A stretch of 64,000 nt of DNA from Mycobacterium sp. MFM001. GTDB taxonomy: Bacteria; Actinomycetota; Actinomycetes; Mycobacteriales; Mycobacteriaceae. Location: assembly GCF_003402475.1 (NCBI RefSeq), contig NZ_BFAB01000004.1, positions 186,001-250,000 on the forward strand. The letters are read 5' to 3'. Below the pieces are notes generated by a model. That model had not been told where the DNA came from. It saw only the letters and a program-made list of their open reading frames with translations, and made no database searches. Below, piece by piece: positions 10,141 to 21,967 of the stretch. Position 1 is the first letter of the stretch. The number at the start of each line of letters is the position of its first letter. The position numbers were made by a program, and so were the translations under genes.

Positions 10141-10935
10141 CTAAAGCGAGAAGATGGACGCGACCGCTTTGGTCTCATCGCCGACGGCGTATGTGAGCGT
10201 TGTAACAGTGCGGTCCACCAGGCCGGGACCGAATTGGTCGGTGGAGCCGGGCGGGAAGACGTGCGAGATGATCTCCAGCTTGTCGCCGAGAGCGACGGGC
10301 GCGTCGTGCTCGATGGTCACTCGCAGCGGTACCTTGAACAGCTCCGGGTGAGATGCCAGGTAGTCCTCGATGACACTCCAGTACACCGAGTTGTTCATGT
10401 GGTCGAACAGGTCGATGTCGGTGACGCGGACCGGGTACTCGTGGATTTCCAGGGCGTCATCGCGGCTGCCGGCGCTCAGATACGCCTTCCACCGCAGCCG
10501 GTCGACGTCGGTCGTGCGCTGCAGGCCCTCGAGGAAGTCGTCGGCGATGCGCGCCGGCCCCTGGGTTTCCCGATTGATGTTGATCCAGAACGCCTCGGAC
10601 TCCATCAGCCCGCCCTTGCGCCCGTCGATGCGGACCCGCATCTCGCACCACCGGTTCGACGTCCCCGAGCACCAGCGGCGCAACCGCAGCATGTCCTGAA
10701 ACTCGATCGGGCGAATCAGGTCGATCATGGTGCGCCGGACGATCCACAGCGGATGGGTTTCCTCGAAACCCAACTCGCGCAAGTGATCCTGGCCGATGTC
10801 CTGAATGTGGCGGGTGGCGGCATCGAAGCGCAGCCGGCCCTCGCGGTCGATGTCGGCGACCCGCAGCGGCCATTCCCGGTCGAACACGTCGGGGTGGCCG
10901 TCCGGCACCGGCATCATCTGTTTGTCCAGGCTCAC
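10141..10935 (-). CDS. Acyl-ACP thioesterase (Rv0466-like)
   Basis: A 264-aa protein of the FatA/acyl-ACP thioesterase family with two hot-dog folds. The first half has DREWPLRVADIDREGRLRF and the second a repeat of the fold beginning YPVRVTDIDLFDHMNNSVYW, where D and HMN are the usual active-site region. It would release free fatty acid from acyl carrier protein or CoA in the cytoplasm. Start is GTG 10935. It is divergent from ramB (128-bp spacer) and upstream of aceA, the arrangement Rv0465c-Rv0466-Rv0467 seen in M. tuberculosis. Confidence 0.88.
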   Translation of the reverse strand: MSLDKQMMPVPDGHPDVFDREWPLRVADIDREGRLRFDAATRHIQDIGQDHLRELGFEETHPLWIVRRTMIDLIRPIEFQDMLRLRRWCSGTSNRWCEMRVRIDGRKGGLMESEAFWININRETQGPARIADDFLEGLQRTTDVDRLRWKAYLSAGSRDDALEIHEYPVRVTDIDLFDHMNNSVYWSVIEDYLASHPELFKVPLRVTIEHDAPVALGDKLEIISHVFPPGSTDQFGPGLVDRTVTTLTYAVGDETKAVASIFSL

Positions 10936-11016
10936 GGCTTCACTCCCGGTTGCTTTCCCCTGCCCTGCAGCGAATCATGCCAAACGACCACGATGCGCCG
11001 CCAATCTCCGCCGCCG

Positions 11017-11028
11017 TGCAAACTCTGC
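11017..11028. promoter_or_regulatory. Candidate RamB autoregulatory site
   Basis: TGCAAACTCTGC, 36 bases before the ramB GTG, shares GCAAACT-y-TGC with the site upstream of aceA, one base apart. RamB of M. tuberculosis is reported to bind its own promoter as well as icl1. The same spacer also serves the divergent thioesterase gene. Confidence 0.45.
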
Positions 11029-11063
11029 TAACCGCATCTTCGCAACACCGGTAGCCTGGTCGC

Positions 11064-12476
11064 GTGTCCAAGACGTTCGTCGGCTCCCGCGTTCGGCAGC
11101 TGCGCAGCGAGCGCGGATTCAGTCAGGCCGCACTCGCGCAGATGCTGGAGATCTCGCCCAGCTACCTCAACCAGATCGAGCACGACGTCCGCCCGCTGAC
11201 GGTGGCCGTGCTGCTGCGGATCACCGAGGTGTTCGGGGTGGACGCGACGTTCTTCGCCTCGCAGGACGACACCCGGCTGGTCGCCGAACTGCGTGAGGTG
11301 ACCATGGACCGCGACCTCGACGTCGACGTCGACCTGCCCGAGGTCGCCGAAATGGTCAACGTCCACCCGAAGCTGGCCCGCGCGATGGTCAACCTGCATC
11401 GCCGCTACCGGCTCACCACCGCCCAGTTGGCCGCCGCCACCGAGGAGCGCTACTCCGACGGCAGCGGCACCGGTTTGCTCACGATGCCGCACGAAGAGGT
11501 GCGCGACTACTTCTACCAACGGCAGAACTACCTGCACGAACTGGACACCGCCGCCGAGGATCTGACCGCCCGGATGCGGATGCACCGCGGCGATCTGGCC
11601 GGCGAGATCGCCCGTCGCCTCACCGAGGTGCACGGCGTGCACATCAACAAGCGCATCGACCTCGGCGACACGGTGCTGCACCGCTACGACCCGGATACCA
11701 AGACGCTGGAGATCAGCAACCATCTCTCGTCGGGGCAGCAGGTGTTCAAGATGGCGGCCGAACTGGCATATCTGGAGTTCGGCGACCTGATCGACCGCAT
11801 GGTCACCGAGGGCAAGTTCACTTCCGAGGAGTCGCGCACGCTGGCGCGGCTCGGGCTGGCGAATTACTTTGCCGCAGCGGCGGTCTTGCCGTACCGGCAG
11901 TTTCTCGACATGGCCGAGAACTTCCGCTACGACATCGAGCGGCTCTCGTCGTTCTACTCGGTCAGCTACGAGACGATCGGGCACCGGCTGTCCACCATGC
12001 AGCGGCCGTCGATGCGTGGCGTGCCGTTCTCGTTCATCCGCGTCGACCGGGCCGGCAACATGTCAAAACGCCAGTCCGCCACGGGTTTTCACTTCTCCTC
12101 CAGCGGTGGCACATGCCCGCTGTGGAACGTCTACGAGACCTTTGCCAACCCGGGCAAGATCCTGGTGCAGATCGCCCAGATGCCCGACGGGCGCAACTAC
12201 ATGTGGGTGGCCCGCACCGTGGAGCGACGGGCATCGCGGTATGGTCAGCCCGGTAAGACCTTCGCGATCGGGCTGGGCTGCGAACTCCGGCACGCCCACC
12301 GGCTCGTCTACTCGGAAGGACTCGATTTGTCCGGCGACAACGCCACACCGATCGGCGCGGGCTGCCGGGTCTGCGAACGCGACAACTGCCCGCAGCGGGC
12401 CTTCCCGGCGCTGGGCCGCGCACTCGACCTCGACGAACACCGCAGCACGGTGTCGCCGTATCTGGTGAAGCAATGA
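11064..12476 (+). CDS. ramB: Transcriptional regulator RamB
   Basis: A 470-aa regulator of acetate and glyoxylate metabolism. Residues about 4-62 are an XRE/Cro helix-turn-helix (VRQLRSERGFSQAALAQMLE). The middle is an ImmA/IrrE-like helical domain. The C-terminus carries a Cys-rich segment, AGCRVCERDNCPQRAFP, typical of this family (short-chain fatty acyl regulator). M. tuberculosis RamB (Rv0465c) is 474 aa and controls icl1. Start is GTG 11064. The TGA overlaps the ATG of the next gene by four bases, indicating translational coupling. Confidence 0.94.
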   Translation: MSKTFVGSRVRQLRSERGFSQAALAQMLEISPSYLNQIEHDVRPLTVAVLLRITEVFGVDATFFASQDDTRLVAELREVTMDRDLDVDVDLPEVAEMVNVHPKLARAMVNLHRRYRLTTAQLAAATEERYSDGSGTGLLTMPHEEVRDYFYQRQNYLHELDTAAEDLTARMRMHRGDLAGEIARRLTEVHGVHINKRIDLGDTVLHRYDPDTKTLEISNHLSSGQQVFKMAAELAYLEFGDLIDRMVTEGKFTSEESRTLARLGLANYFAAAAVLPYRQFLDMAENFRYDIERLSSFYSVSYETIGHRLSTMQRPSMRGVPFSFIRVDRAGNMSKRQSATGFHFSSSGGTCPLWNVYETFANPGKILVQIAQMPDGRNYMWVARTVERRASRYGQPGKTFAIGLGCELRHAHRLVYSEGLDLSGDNATPIGAGCRVCERDNCPQRAFPALGRALDLDEHRSTVSPYLVKQ

Positions 12477-13021
12477 CGGGCACGGCCGTCGGGCGCATCC
12501 CGTCGGGAGGTTTCCGCGAGCTGGGGCCGGTCAACTGGGTGCTGGCCAAGCTGGGCGCCCGCACCGTCCGGGCGCCCGAGTTCCATTTGTTCACCACCTT
12601 GGGGCAGCGCCAACTGCTGTTCTGGGCCTGGGCTTTCTACGGCGCCCGGCTGCTCCGCGGACGGCTGCCGGCCATCGACACCGAGTTGGTGATCCTGCGG
12701 GTCGCGCATTTGCGATCGTGCGAATACGAGCTGCAGCACCATCGCCGGATCGCGCGCAAGCGGGGGCTCGACGCGGACATGCAGGCCGCGATTTTCGCCT
12801 ACCCGGACGCCGCGGACGTCTTCAGCGCCCGGCAGCGGGCGCTGCTGGCGGCCACCGACGAGTTCGTCACGCAACGCACGGTCACCGACGGCACCTGGCA
12901 GCAGTTGGCTGCTCACCTAGATCGCCGTCAGCTCATCGAATTCTGTTTGCTGGCAAGCCAATACGACGGACTGGCGGCCACCATGTCGGCCCTCGACATC
13001 CCGTTGGATCACCCGGAGTAA
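12473..13021 (+). CDS. Carboxymuconolactone decarboxylase/AhpD-like protein (Rv0464c-like)
   Basis: A 182-aa protein with the AhpD-like helical fold. The signature region ELVILRVAHLRSCEYELQHH (about residues 63-82) keeps the Glu, one Cys and the His of the family, but the second Cys of true AhpD (CxxC) is absent. Peroxidase-reductase activity of the AhpD kind is therefore doubtful. It overlaps ramB by ATGA and probably forms an operon with it. The 3' end overlaps the convergent small membrane gene by 13 bp. Confidence 0.85.
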   Translation: MTGTAVGRIPSGGFRELGPVNWVLAKLGARTVRAPEFHLFTTLGQRQLLFWAWAFYGARLLRGRLPAIDTELVILRVAHLRSCEYELQHHRRIARKRGLDADMQAAIFAYPDAADVFSARQRALLAATDEFVTQRTVTDGTWQQLAAHLDRRQLIEFCLLASQYDGLAATMSALDIPLDHPE

Positions 13022-13284
13022 GTCGCCGCCAGCACACCCAGCGTCAGCGCAACCGGAAGAATGGGCAGCCCAAAGACGAACGCCGCCAACGAATAATTGC
13101 GTTGCCGACGCAGCCGCTGTCCCCGCACCACACTCCAGATCGCCAGCAGCACCGACAGCGCGAGGACGACCAGACTCCAGCTACTCACGGTGCCCAACGC
13201 GGCACCGATCGACGTCGCCACCAGCCATCCGACGTAGCCGACAAGCATTCCGCGAGCGGCACTCCAGACGGTCTCGGCAGCCAC
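13009..13284 (-). CDS. Small membrane protein (Rv0463-like)
   Basis: A 91-aa protein starting at GTG 13284, five bases after the lpd stop, so it is probably coupled to lpd. Two to three hydrophobic helices (GMLVGYVGWLVATSIGAALG, SWSLVVLALSVLLAIWSVV, FVFGLPILPVALTLGVLAA) flank a short basic loop RGQRLRRQRN. It matches my recollection of Rv0463 (97 aa), which also follows lpdC. Function unknown. Confidence 0.8.
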   Translation of the reverse strand: MAAETVWSAARGMLVGYVGWLVATSIGAALGTVSSWSLVVLALSVLLAIWSVVRGQRLRRQRNYSLAAFVFGLPILPVALTLGVLAATYSG

Positions 13285-13289
13285 GGCGT

Positions 13290-14690
<1,401 letters not shown>

Positions 14691-14708
14691 TACCCTAACG
14701 GGCGCGCG

Positions 14709-15185
14709 TTAGTAGGGAACGATGCCGACCAGGCAAGGCCCTGTCGTGTGGTCGCAGTAGAAGGCGCCGTAGAACGGCGCCGCGGCGGCCACGGAGGCGA
14801 ACACCGCCGACATCATCGCGATCCCCAGCGCCGACAGCAGCGGCCGGTCGGACACCATCGCCAGCATCAGGCCGGCCACGGTGCACACCACGACGTAGAC
14901 CAGCGTCACGAAGACGACCGGGGTCTTGTGCGGCGAGGGGTCCCGCGTCCACCAGTAGAAGAGTCCCGCTCCGATCGCGGCGGCGGGGATCCACACCGCG
15001 ACGAGCATCAGCACGTAGTGCCACCACTTCAGGTAGTGATAGCGGCTGGGCACGGTGATCGACGGCGCCGGCACCGGAATGGGCTCGAGCTGTGGCGCAT
15101 CGAGGGTCTCCAGCGCGGGGCGCGCGCCGGTGTCGAAGGCCGGCGTGTAGGGCTCGGTCCTGGGGAGGGATTCGTCGTCAGACAG
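14709..15185 (-). CDS. Membrane protein (Rv0461-like), probable CTG start
   Basis: Four hydrophobic segments lie in the last 120 residues (for instance YVLMLVAVWIPAAAIGAGLF). The conserved-looking N-terminal sequence SDDESLPRTEPYTPAFDTG extends upstream of the first ordinary start, GTG 15074, back to a CTG at 15185. This CTG overlaps the TGA of the upstream gene in the layout CTGTCTGA, where relatives usually have ATG or GTG. From CTG the protein is 158 aa; from GTG it is 121 aa. M. tuberculosis Rv0461 is about 174 aa, favouring the longer form. Function unknown. Confidence 0.7.
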   Translation of the reverse strand: MSDDESLPRTEPYTPAFDTGARPALETLDAPQLEPIPVPAPSITVPSRYHYLKWWHYVLMLVAVWIPAAAIGAGLFYWWTRDPSPHKTPVVFVTLVYVVVCTVAGLMLAMVSDRPLLSALGIAMMSAVFASVAAAAPFYGAFYCDHTTGPCLVGIVPY

Positions 15186-15456
15186 GGGTCATCACCTCCA
15201 TCAGCGCGAGCACACCGAACCACCCCGGCGCCACCGCAAGCGTGAATGCTCCCAGTGCGGTCACCCACCGTTGCCGGGACATCAGGATCAGCAGCAGCCC
15301 TGCGACGCTGGGCAATCCGACCACCAGCGCGATGACGACGTCGGGCCGGATTCGCGCGCTGACCAGCAAGGTGGCCGCTGTGCCCGCTAGCGCCCCTACC
15401 GCAGTTCCGACCAGCATTGCGCTGGTCAGCATCCAGGGGCGCGGAAGCGGGATCAC
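15178..15456 (-). CDS. Small membrane protein (Rv0460-like)
   Basis: A 92-aa protein from GTG 15456 with three hydrophobic helices (AMLVGTAVGALAGTAATLLV, VVIALVVGLPSVAGLLLILM, LGAFTLAVAPGWFGVLALM) separated by short basic loops. It overlaps the start of the next gene by 8 bp and has the position of Rv0460. No function is known. Confidence 0.75.
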   Translation of the reverse strand: MIPLPRPWMLTSAMLVGTAVGALAGTAATLLVSARIRPDVVIALVVGLPSVAGLLLILMSRQRWVTALGAFTLAVAPGWFGVLALMEVMTPV

Positions 15457-15486
15457 GACTTACGACGATACTGCGGTAGCTGCCAG

Positions 15487-15965
15487 CTAGCGCGGTACGC
15501 GATCGGCGCGCCCTCGCGGTATCGGGCACGCGTCGGCGGCTTCGGCCACCACTGGGCTCCGGGCGGATGGCCGCTCACCGCGGGCGTAGCCGGCGCCGGT
15601 AATCGGCTCGGCCAGCGCCGCGTTCTCGTCGTCGCTGAAGGCCCGCCCGCGGGACAGGAAACGCATGCCCTCCGGGGCTTCCAGGCTGAAGCCGCCGCCG
15701 CGGCCGGGCACGACGTCGATCACGAGCTGGGTGTGCTTCCACGCGTCGAACTGCGGCCCGGAGATCCACACCGGCACGCCATCCCCCACGTCGAGCACTC
15801 CGAGCAGCACGTCGCGGTCGCCGACGATGAAGTCGCCGTCCGGGTAGCACATCGGCGAGGACCCGTCGCAGCAGCCGCCGGACTGGTGAAACATCACCGG
15901 GCCGTGCCGCTCGACCAGCTCACCCAGCAGGTTCGCCGCGGCGGCGGTGATCACCACGCGGTCCA

Positions 15966-15966
<1 letters not shown>
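15487..15966 (-). CDS. DUF779 protein (Rv0459-like), partner of aldehyde dehydrogenase
   Basis: A 159-aa protein. The core PVMFHQSGGCCDGSSPMCYP (about residues 22-41) with three Cys and one His is the DUF779 signature and looks like a metal or redox site. Its ATG shares a base with the TGA of the aldehyde dehydrogenase gene (TGATG), so translation is coupled. DUF779 genes commonly accompany acetaldehyde or aldehyde dehydrogenases, as Rv0459 accompanies Rv0458. The C-terminal 35 residues are low-complexity and basic. Confidence 0.85.
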
Positions 15967-17489
<1,523 letters not shown>

Positions 17490-17545
17490 CGTTTCAGCTC
17501 CTCTTTGTTTCCCGTGACACAGCTCACACTACCGCTGCGGCGACA

Positions 17546-19561
17546 ATGACTTCCATGGCTGCTCCTGAGCTCGACGACCCGTATCTGTGGCTCGAAGACA
17601 TCACCGGTGGCGACGCGCTGGACTGGGTGCGCGCCCGCAACGAGCCGACGGTGGCGGAATTCGGCGGTCCGGACTTCGAGCGGATGCGTGCCGAGGCTCT
17701 GGAGGTGCTCGACACCGACGCCCGCATCCCGTATGTGCGCCGCCGCGGCGAGTACCTGTACAACTTCTGGCGCGACGCGGCCAACCCGCGCGGGCTGTGG
17801 CGGCGAACCACGCTGGACAGCTACCGCAGTGACTCGCCGGAGTGGGATGTGCTGATCGACGTCGACGAGTTGGGTCGCGTCGACGACGAGAACTGGGTGT
17901 GGGGCGGCGCTGTCGTGATTCGGCCCGACTACACCCGCGCACTGGTCAGCCTGTCGCGTGGCGGCTCGGACGCGACGGTCGTGCGTGAATTCGGTATGGC
18001 GACACGGGAATTCGTTGGCGACGGGTTCGAGTTGCCGGAGGCGAAGTCTCAGGTCAGCTGGGCCGATCGCGATACGGTGCTGGTGGGCACCGACTTCGGT
18101 GAAGGCTCGCTCACCGAATCCGGCTACCCGCGAATAGTCAAGAGGTGGCAGCGGGGCACACCACTGACCGACGCGGAAACGATCTTCGAAGGATCCCGCA
18201 CCGACGTCAACGTGTCGGGGAGCGTGGACCGCACGCCCGGCTTCGAGCGCACCTTTATAGCGCGCGCCGTCGACTTCTGGAACTCACAGAACTACGAGCT
18301 GCGCGGCGACGAGCTGATCCGCATCGACGCGCCCACCGACGCGACGGTCTCCGTGCACCGGCAGTGGCTGCTGATCGAGCTGCGCACCGACTGGTTCACC
18401 GGCAGCACCTCGTATGCGGCAGGCTCGCTGCTGGCCGCCGACTATGACGAATTCCTCGCCGGCACAGCAGAGTTGACTGTGGTGTTCGAGCCCGACGAGC
18501 ACACCGCGCTGAACCACTACGCGTGGACCCGGGACCGGCTGGTTGTCGTCACGCTGGCCGACGTGGCCAGCCGCGTCGAAATCGTCACGCCCGGCAGCTG
18601 GGAGCGTGACGCGGTGACCGAAGTGCCGGCGAATACCAACACGGTCATCGCGGCCGCCGACGACCTCGGCGACGAGATCTTCCTGGATTCCAGTGGGTTT
18701 GACACGCCGTCGCGACTCTTGCATGGGGCCGCGGGCGGAGCGCTGCAGCAGATCAAATCCGCCCCAGCGTTTTTCGATACCGAGGGTCTGTCCGTGACAC
18801 AACATTTTGTGGCGTCGGCGGACGGCACGTCGATTCCGTATTTCGTGGTGCGGCCGCGCGATGCTGTTGGCCCCACGCTGCTGGGCGGGTACGGCGGCTT
18901 CGAGGTGGCCAACACTCCCGGATACGACGGGGTGTTGGGCCGGCTGTGGCTGGCCCGTGGCGGCACCTACGTGATGGCCAACATCCGCGGCGGCGGCGAA
19001 TACGGACCGACCTGGCACACTCAGGCGATGCGGGCGGGCCGGCATCTGGTGGCGGAGGACTTCGCCGCTGTGGCAACCGATTTGGTGAAGCGCGGCATCA
19101 CCACCGTAGAGCAGCTCGGCGCGAGTGGAGGCAGCAACGGCGGGCTGCTGATGGGCATCATGCTGACTCAATACCCGGACCTGTTCGGTGCGCTGGTGTG
19201 CCAGGTGCCGCTGCTGGACATGCGCCGCTACCATTTGCTGCTGGCGGGTGCGTCATGGGTGGCCGAGTACGGCGATCCCGACAACCCCGAGGACTGGGAG
19301 TTCATCTCCGAATACTCGCCATACCACCATATTTCGGCTGACCGGCGATACCCGCCGGTGTTGATCACCACGTCGACCCGCGACGACCGCGTGCATCCCG
19401 GGCATGCCCGCAAGATGACCGCCGCGCTCGAGGCGGCCGGGCACCGGGTCTGGTACTACGAGAACATCGAGGGCGGGCATGCCGGGGCGGCCGACAATGC
19501 ACAGGTTGCGTTCAAGTCGGCGCTGAGCTTCTCGTTCCTGTGGCGAATGCTGGGCGCTTGA
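17546..19561 (+). CDS. Prolyl oligopeptidase family serine peptidase (Rv0457c-like)
   Basis: A 671-aa S9 peptidase. The N-terminus (DDPYLWLEDITGGDALDWVR) is typical, followed by a seven-bladed propeller region. The C-terminal alpha/beta hydrolase domain has nucleophile Ser in GASGGSNGGLL, Asp in TSTRDDRVHPGH and His in NIEGGHAG. M. tuberculosis Rv0457c is 673 aa. ATG 17546 (or 17555) fits this length; the longer frame back to 17474 would run into the divergent aldehyde dehydrogenase start. It would hydrolyse short peptides, probably in the cytoplasm since no signal peptide is seen. A diverged copy of its C-terminal region lies at 20266-20328. Confidence 0.92.
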   Translation: MTSMAAPELDDPYLWLEDITGGDALDWVRARNEPTVAEFGGPDFERMRAEALEVLDTDARIPYVRRRGEYLYNFWRDAANPRGLWRRTTLDSYRSDSPEWDVLIDVDELGRVDDENWVWGGAVVIRPDYTRALVSLSRGGSDATVVREFGMATREFVGDGFELPEAKSQVSWADRDTVLVGTDFGEGSLTESGYPRIVKRWQRGTPLTDAETIFEGSRTDVNVSGSVDRTPGFERTFIARAVDFWNSQNYELRGDELIRIDAPTDATVSVHRQWLLIELRTDWFTGSTSYAAGSLLAADYDEFLAGTAELTVVFEPDEHTALNHYAWTRDRLVVVTLADVASRVEIVTPGSWERDAVTEVPANTNTVIAAADDLGDEIFLDSSGFDTPSRLLHGAAGGALQQIKSAPAFFDTEGLSVTQHFVASADGTSIPYFVVRPRDAVGPTLLGGYGGFEVANTPGYDGVLGRLWLARGGTYVMANIRGGGEYGPTWHTQAMRAGRHLVAEDFAAVATDLVKRGITTVEQLGASGGSNGGLLMGIMLTQYPDLFGALVCQVPLLDMRRYHLLLAGASWVAEYGDPDNPEDWEFISEYSPYHHISADRRYPPVLITTSTRDDRVHPGHARKMTAALEAAGHRVWYYENIEGGHAGAADNAQVAFKSALSFSFLWRMLGA

Positions 19562-19593
19562 CAGAGCAAACAACAAAGGTGTGGTGTTGTGGC

Positions 19594-20241
19594 ATGCGAT
19601 CGCCGTACACGCTATGTGCGACGCTCGCGGTCGCGGGGGTCCTTTTCGCAGTGCCCGGCTGCACCAGGGTGCTGACCGGCACGGCCGTCCAGGGCGCTGG
19701 CGGGGCAGGCGCGAACAGCGCTGCGTGCGAGCAGGTCTCTACGCCGTTGACACCGATCCAGGCACATGGGGCCGGTGAGCCGCGGTTGCGGATTCCCCAG
19801 CCGCCAGGCTGGCAGCGTAACTCGATGCTCGATTCAGAGATCATTCGCTTCGCGATGGGAAACCAGGAACTGACTGCCGACAAGTTCACCCCCTCCGCCG
19901 TCGTAACCCTCGAATCGACGCCCGACAAGACAAAAGATCGACAAGAGATATTCGAACAGGAACGTGCGGCCTTGGTAGATCGCTTGGGGGCCACCGATGT
20001 GCGCAGCACCGAAACATCCCGCTGTGGCCAGGCGGCCTTCATCGCCAGCTTCAACGCACCGGCCATGGGCCGGATTCCGTCGCGCAAAGCCAAGACGCTC
20101 ATGGTGATCGGCGCCTTTCGCGACCGCACCTACGTAGCGACCGTCACCGTGCAGTCGACAGATCCGGACAACCCCACATACACGCGCGATACAGAAACCA
20201 TACTGACCGGGTTTCAAATGTTGCCGCCCGATGCCGGCTAA
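19594..20241 (+). CDS. LpqN/LpqT-like lipoprotein
   Basis: A 215-aa protein with a signal peptide ending in the lipobox VPGC (Cys23), so it should be lipid-anchored outside the cytoplasmic membrane. The mature part has the LpqN-type order: a threonine/glycine-rich linker, RIPQPPGWQRN, then a beta-rich domain ending DTETILTGFQMLPP. LpqN-family proteins are implicated in mycolate and trehalose-lipid export in M. tuberculosis. AAAGGTG precedes ATG 19594. The gene begins 32 bp after the peptidase stop on the same strand. It is absent at this position in M. tuberculosis as I recall. Confidence 0.85.
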   Translation: MRSPYTLCATLAVAGVLFAVPGCTRVLTGTAVQGAGGAGANSAACEQVSTPLTPIQAHGAGEPRLRIPQPPGWQRNSMLDSEIIRFAMGNQELTADKFTPSAVVTLESTPDKTKDRQEIFEQERAALVDRLGATDVRSTETSRCGQAAFIASFNAPAMGRIPSRKAKTLMVIGAFRDRTYVATVTVQSTDPDNPTYTRDTETILTGFQMLPPDAG

Positions 20242-20265
20242 GGTCGGTACTCAAATTGAGGCCGC

Positions 20266-20328
20266 AATGCCCACAACACGGCCAGCGCACTGGATACTGC
20301 TGGCCGTGGCGTCTGGTACTACGAACTT
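20266..20328 (+). pseudogene. Relic of a prolyl oligopeptidase C-terminus
   Basis: Twenty-one codons read NAHNTASALDTAGRGVWYYE in a frame opening after a TGA. This aligns without gaps to HARKMTAALEAAGHRVWYYE in the peptidase ending at 19561 (about half the residues identical, including VWYYE, with 14 consecutive identical bases GTCTGGTACTACGA). It has no start and no neighbouring homology. It appears to be a decayed fragment of a second S9 peptidase or of a duplication of the first. Confidence 0.6.
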
Positions 20329-20358
20329 GCCCGAAACCGTGACTTTAGGTGCAGAAGC

Positions 20359-21048
20359 GTGGCATTGAGCGAGGGCGTCTTACGCGTCTTCCTGATGCTC
20401 GCGGTTTTATTCCTGGGGGTCGCCTCGGCGCAGGCCCGTTACCGATACATCGCCGACCGCCGGCGCGGCCGACGATTCTTTTGGTCGTGCGCCGCCGCCG
20501 GCATTGTCTTCTTTGCGCTCGGGGTAGGCAAGATCTGGCCAAACGGGGTCTTGGCGGCGGCATCGTTTACTGCGCTCGTTGTCATGGTGGCATATGTGTC
20601 TACCCCGTACCTGAAGATCGGCGACCGGATTTACGCGCTGAGCATCCCCAACCAGCAACCAGACCTACCGATTGACGGCACCGAACCCGAACCGGCGCCA
20701 CCCCCACCGGCAGACAGTTACAACGGCACTTTCACGGCGCCAAAAATGTGGTGGGTCATCGCTGTCCTGGCTTGCATGGTCGCAGCCTTCACCCACCACC
20801 TGGGCTGGACGCCGAAAGTCTGGGCGGTCGTCATCGGTGGGGTCGCCATGTCGACGCTGTCCGGATTCGGCGATGCCCGCGAAGGATTCGCGATCGCACG
20901 CCGGCAATACATCCCGTTCGTGGTGGCAAGCATCGCCTCGCTGTTTGTGTTCGCCGCATTCCCTGTCGCCTACTTGGTTGGATATCTTGCGGGACGCTGG
21001 TGGCCGCCCGACAGCGAACGCACGGTCGACGTTGAACGACGGACGTGA
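20359..21048 (+). CDS. Hypothetical polytopic membrane protein
   Basis: A 229-aa protein from GTG 20359 with about six hydrophobic segments in two groups of three (roughly residues 8-25, 41-57, 62-82 and 126-147, 150-168, 183-212). They are separated by a Pro-rich acidic loop containing [14 protein letters not shown]. No catalytic motif is recognised. It precedes the Mca-like gene by 7 bp and is probably in one transcript with it. Function unknown. Confidence 0.75.
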   Translation: MALSEGVLRVFLMLAVLFLGVASAQARYRYIADRRRGRRFFWSCAAAGIVFFALGVGKIWPNGVLAAASFTALVVMVAYVSTPYLKIGDRIYALSIPNQQPDLPIDGTEPEPAPPPPADSYNGTFTAPKMWWVIAVLACMVAAFTHHLGWTPKVWAVVIGGVAMSTLSGFGDAREGFAIARRQYIPFVVASIASLFVFAAFPVAYLVGYLAGRWWPPDSERTVDVERRT

Positions 21049-21055
21049 GGGCACT

Positions 21056-21967
21056 ATGCGACTGATGGCGGTACATGCGCATCCAGATGACGAATCGACC
21101 AGAGGCGCAGCCACGTTGGCCAAGTACGCGGCGGAGGGTCACGATGTGCTGGTGGTGACGCTGACCGGTGGCGAACGCGGCGACATCCTCAACCCGGCGA
21201 TGGACCAGCCAGCGGTCAAGGACAGCATGGCCGAGCTGCGTCGTACTGAAATGGCCAGGGCAGCAGAGATTCTGGGCGTTCAGCATCGCTGGCTCGGCTA
21301 CGTCGACTCTGGGCTGTTCCATACCGGGTCGCTTCCCGCTGACTGTTTCGCTGAGATTCCTCTGGAGGAATCGACGGGGCGGCTGGTGGAGGTAATTCGC
21401 GACTTCAAGCCGCACGTCATGATCACCTACGACGAGAACGGCGGCTACCCCCATCCCGATCACATTCGCTGTCACCAGGTTTCGATGGCCGCCTTCAACG
21501 CCAGCGCTGACCTCAACGCCTATCCGGAGGCAGGAGCCCCGTGGTCGGTTCTCAAGATCTATTACATCCATCAGCCGATCCGGATAACTCTGCCGATGGT
21601 CAAGCTCGCCGGACAACTGGAGAAGCTTTCTCGAACGGTCGCCCGGCTTTTTCCTAACCGTCCACGCATGCCTCGGGTCCGCCCAGACCCTGATAGTCGA
21701 GCACTCCGATTGGTAGAAGCCTTGAGGCGCCTGCCATTGCGGCGGTCCAGCACGCTCACCGAGATCAGCTGCAGTGACTACTTCGCTGTGCGAGACGAGG
21801 CATTGCGCGCGCACGCAACCCAAGTCGATCCCAACGGAATCTTCTTCGTCATTCCGTTGGAGTGGAGGCAACGGCTCTGGCCGACGGAGAAGTTCCGGCT
21901 GGCCAGGTCCCGGGTCGCGACGTCCAGCCCGGAATCCGACCTGTTCGCAGGTATTGCTACCGACTAA
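21056..21967 (+). CDS. PIG-L family deacetylase, Mca-like (mycothiol S-conjugate amidase paralogue)
   Basis: A 303-aa zinc amidohydrolase. The metal motif HPDDE lies near the N-terminus ([20 protein letters not shown]) with the third ligand region [13 protein letters not shown]. The C-terminus [14 protein letters not shown] and the tail [10 protein letters not shown] follow M. tuberculosis Mca (Rv1082, 288 aa), which cleaves mycothiol S-conjugates for toxin export. The middle region (about residues 175-230) differs and carries an extra Arg/Pro-rich segment, so the leaving-group specificity may differ. GAGGG precedes ATG 21056. Its 3' end overlaps the convergent DinB gene by 4 bp. Confidence 0.88.
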   Translation: MRLMAVHAHPDDESTRGAATLAKYAAEGHDVLVVTLTGGERGDILNPAMDQPAVKDSMAELRRTEMARAAEILGVQHRWLGYVDSGLFHTGSLPADCFAEIPLEESTGRLVEVIRDFKPHVMITYDENGGYPHPDHIRCHQVSMAAFNASADLNAYPEAGAPWSVLKIYYIHQPIRITLPMVKLAGQLEKLSRTVARLFPNRPRMPRVRPDPDSRALRLVEALRRLPLRRSSTLTEISCSDYFAVRDEALRAHATQVDPNGIFFVIPLEWRQRLWPTEKFRLARSRVATSSPESDLFAGIATD

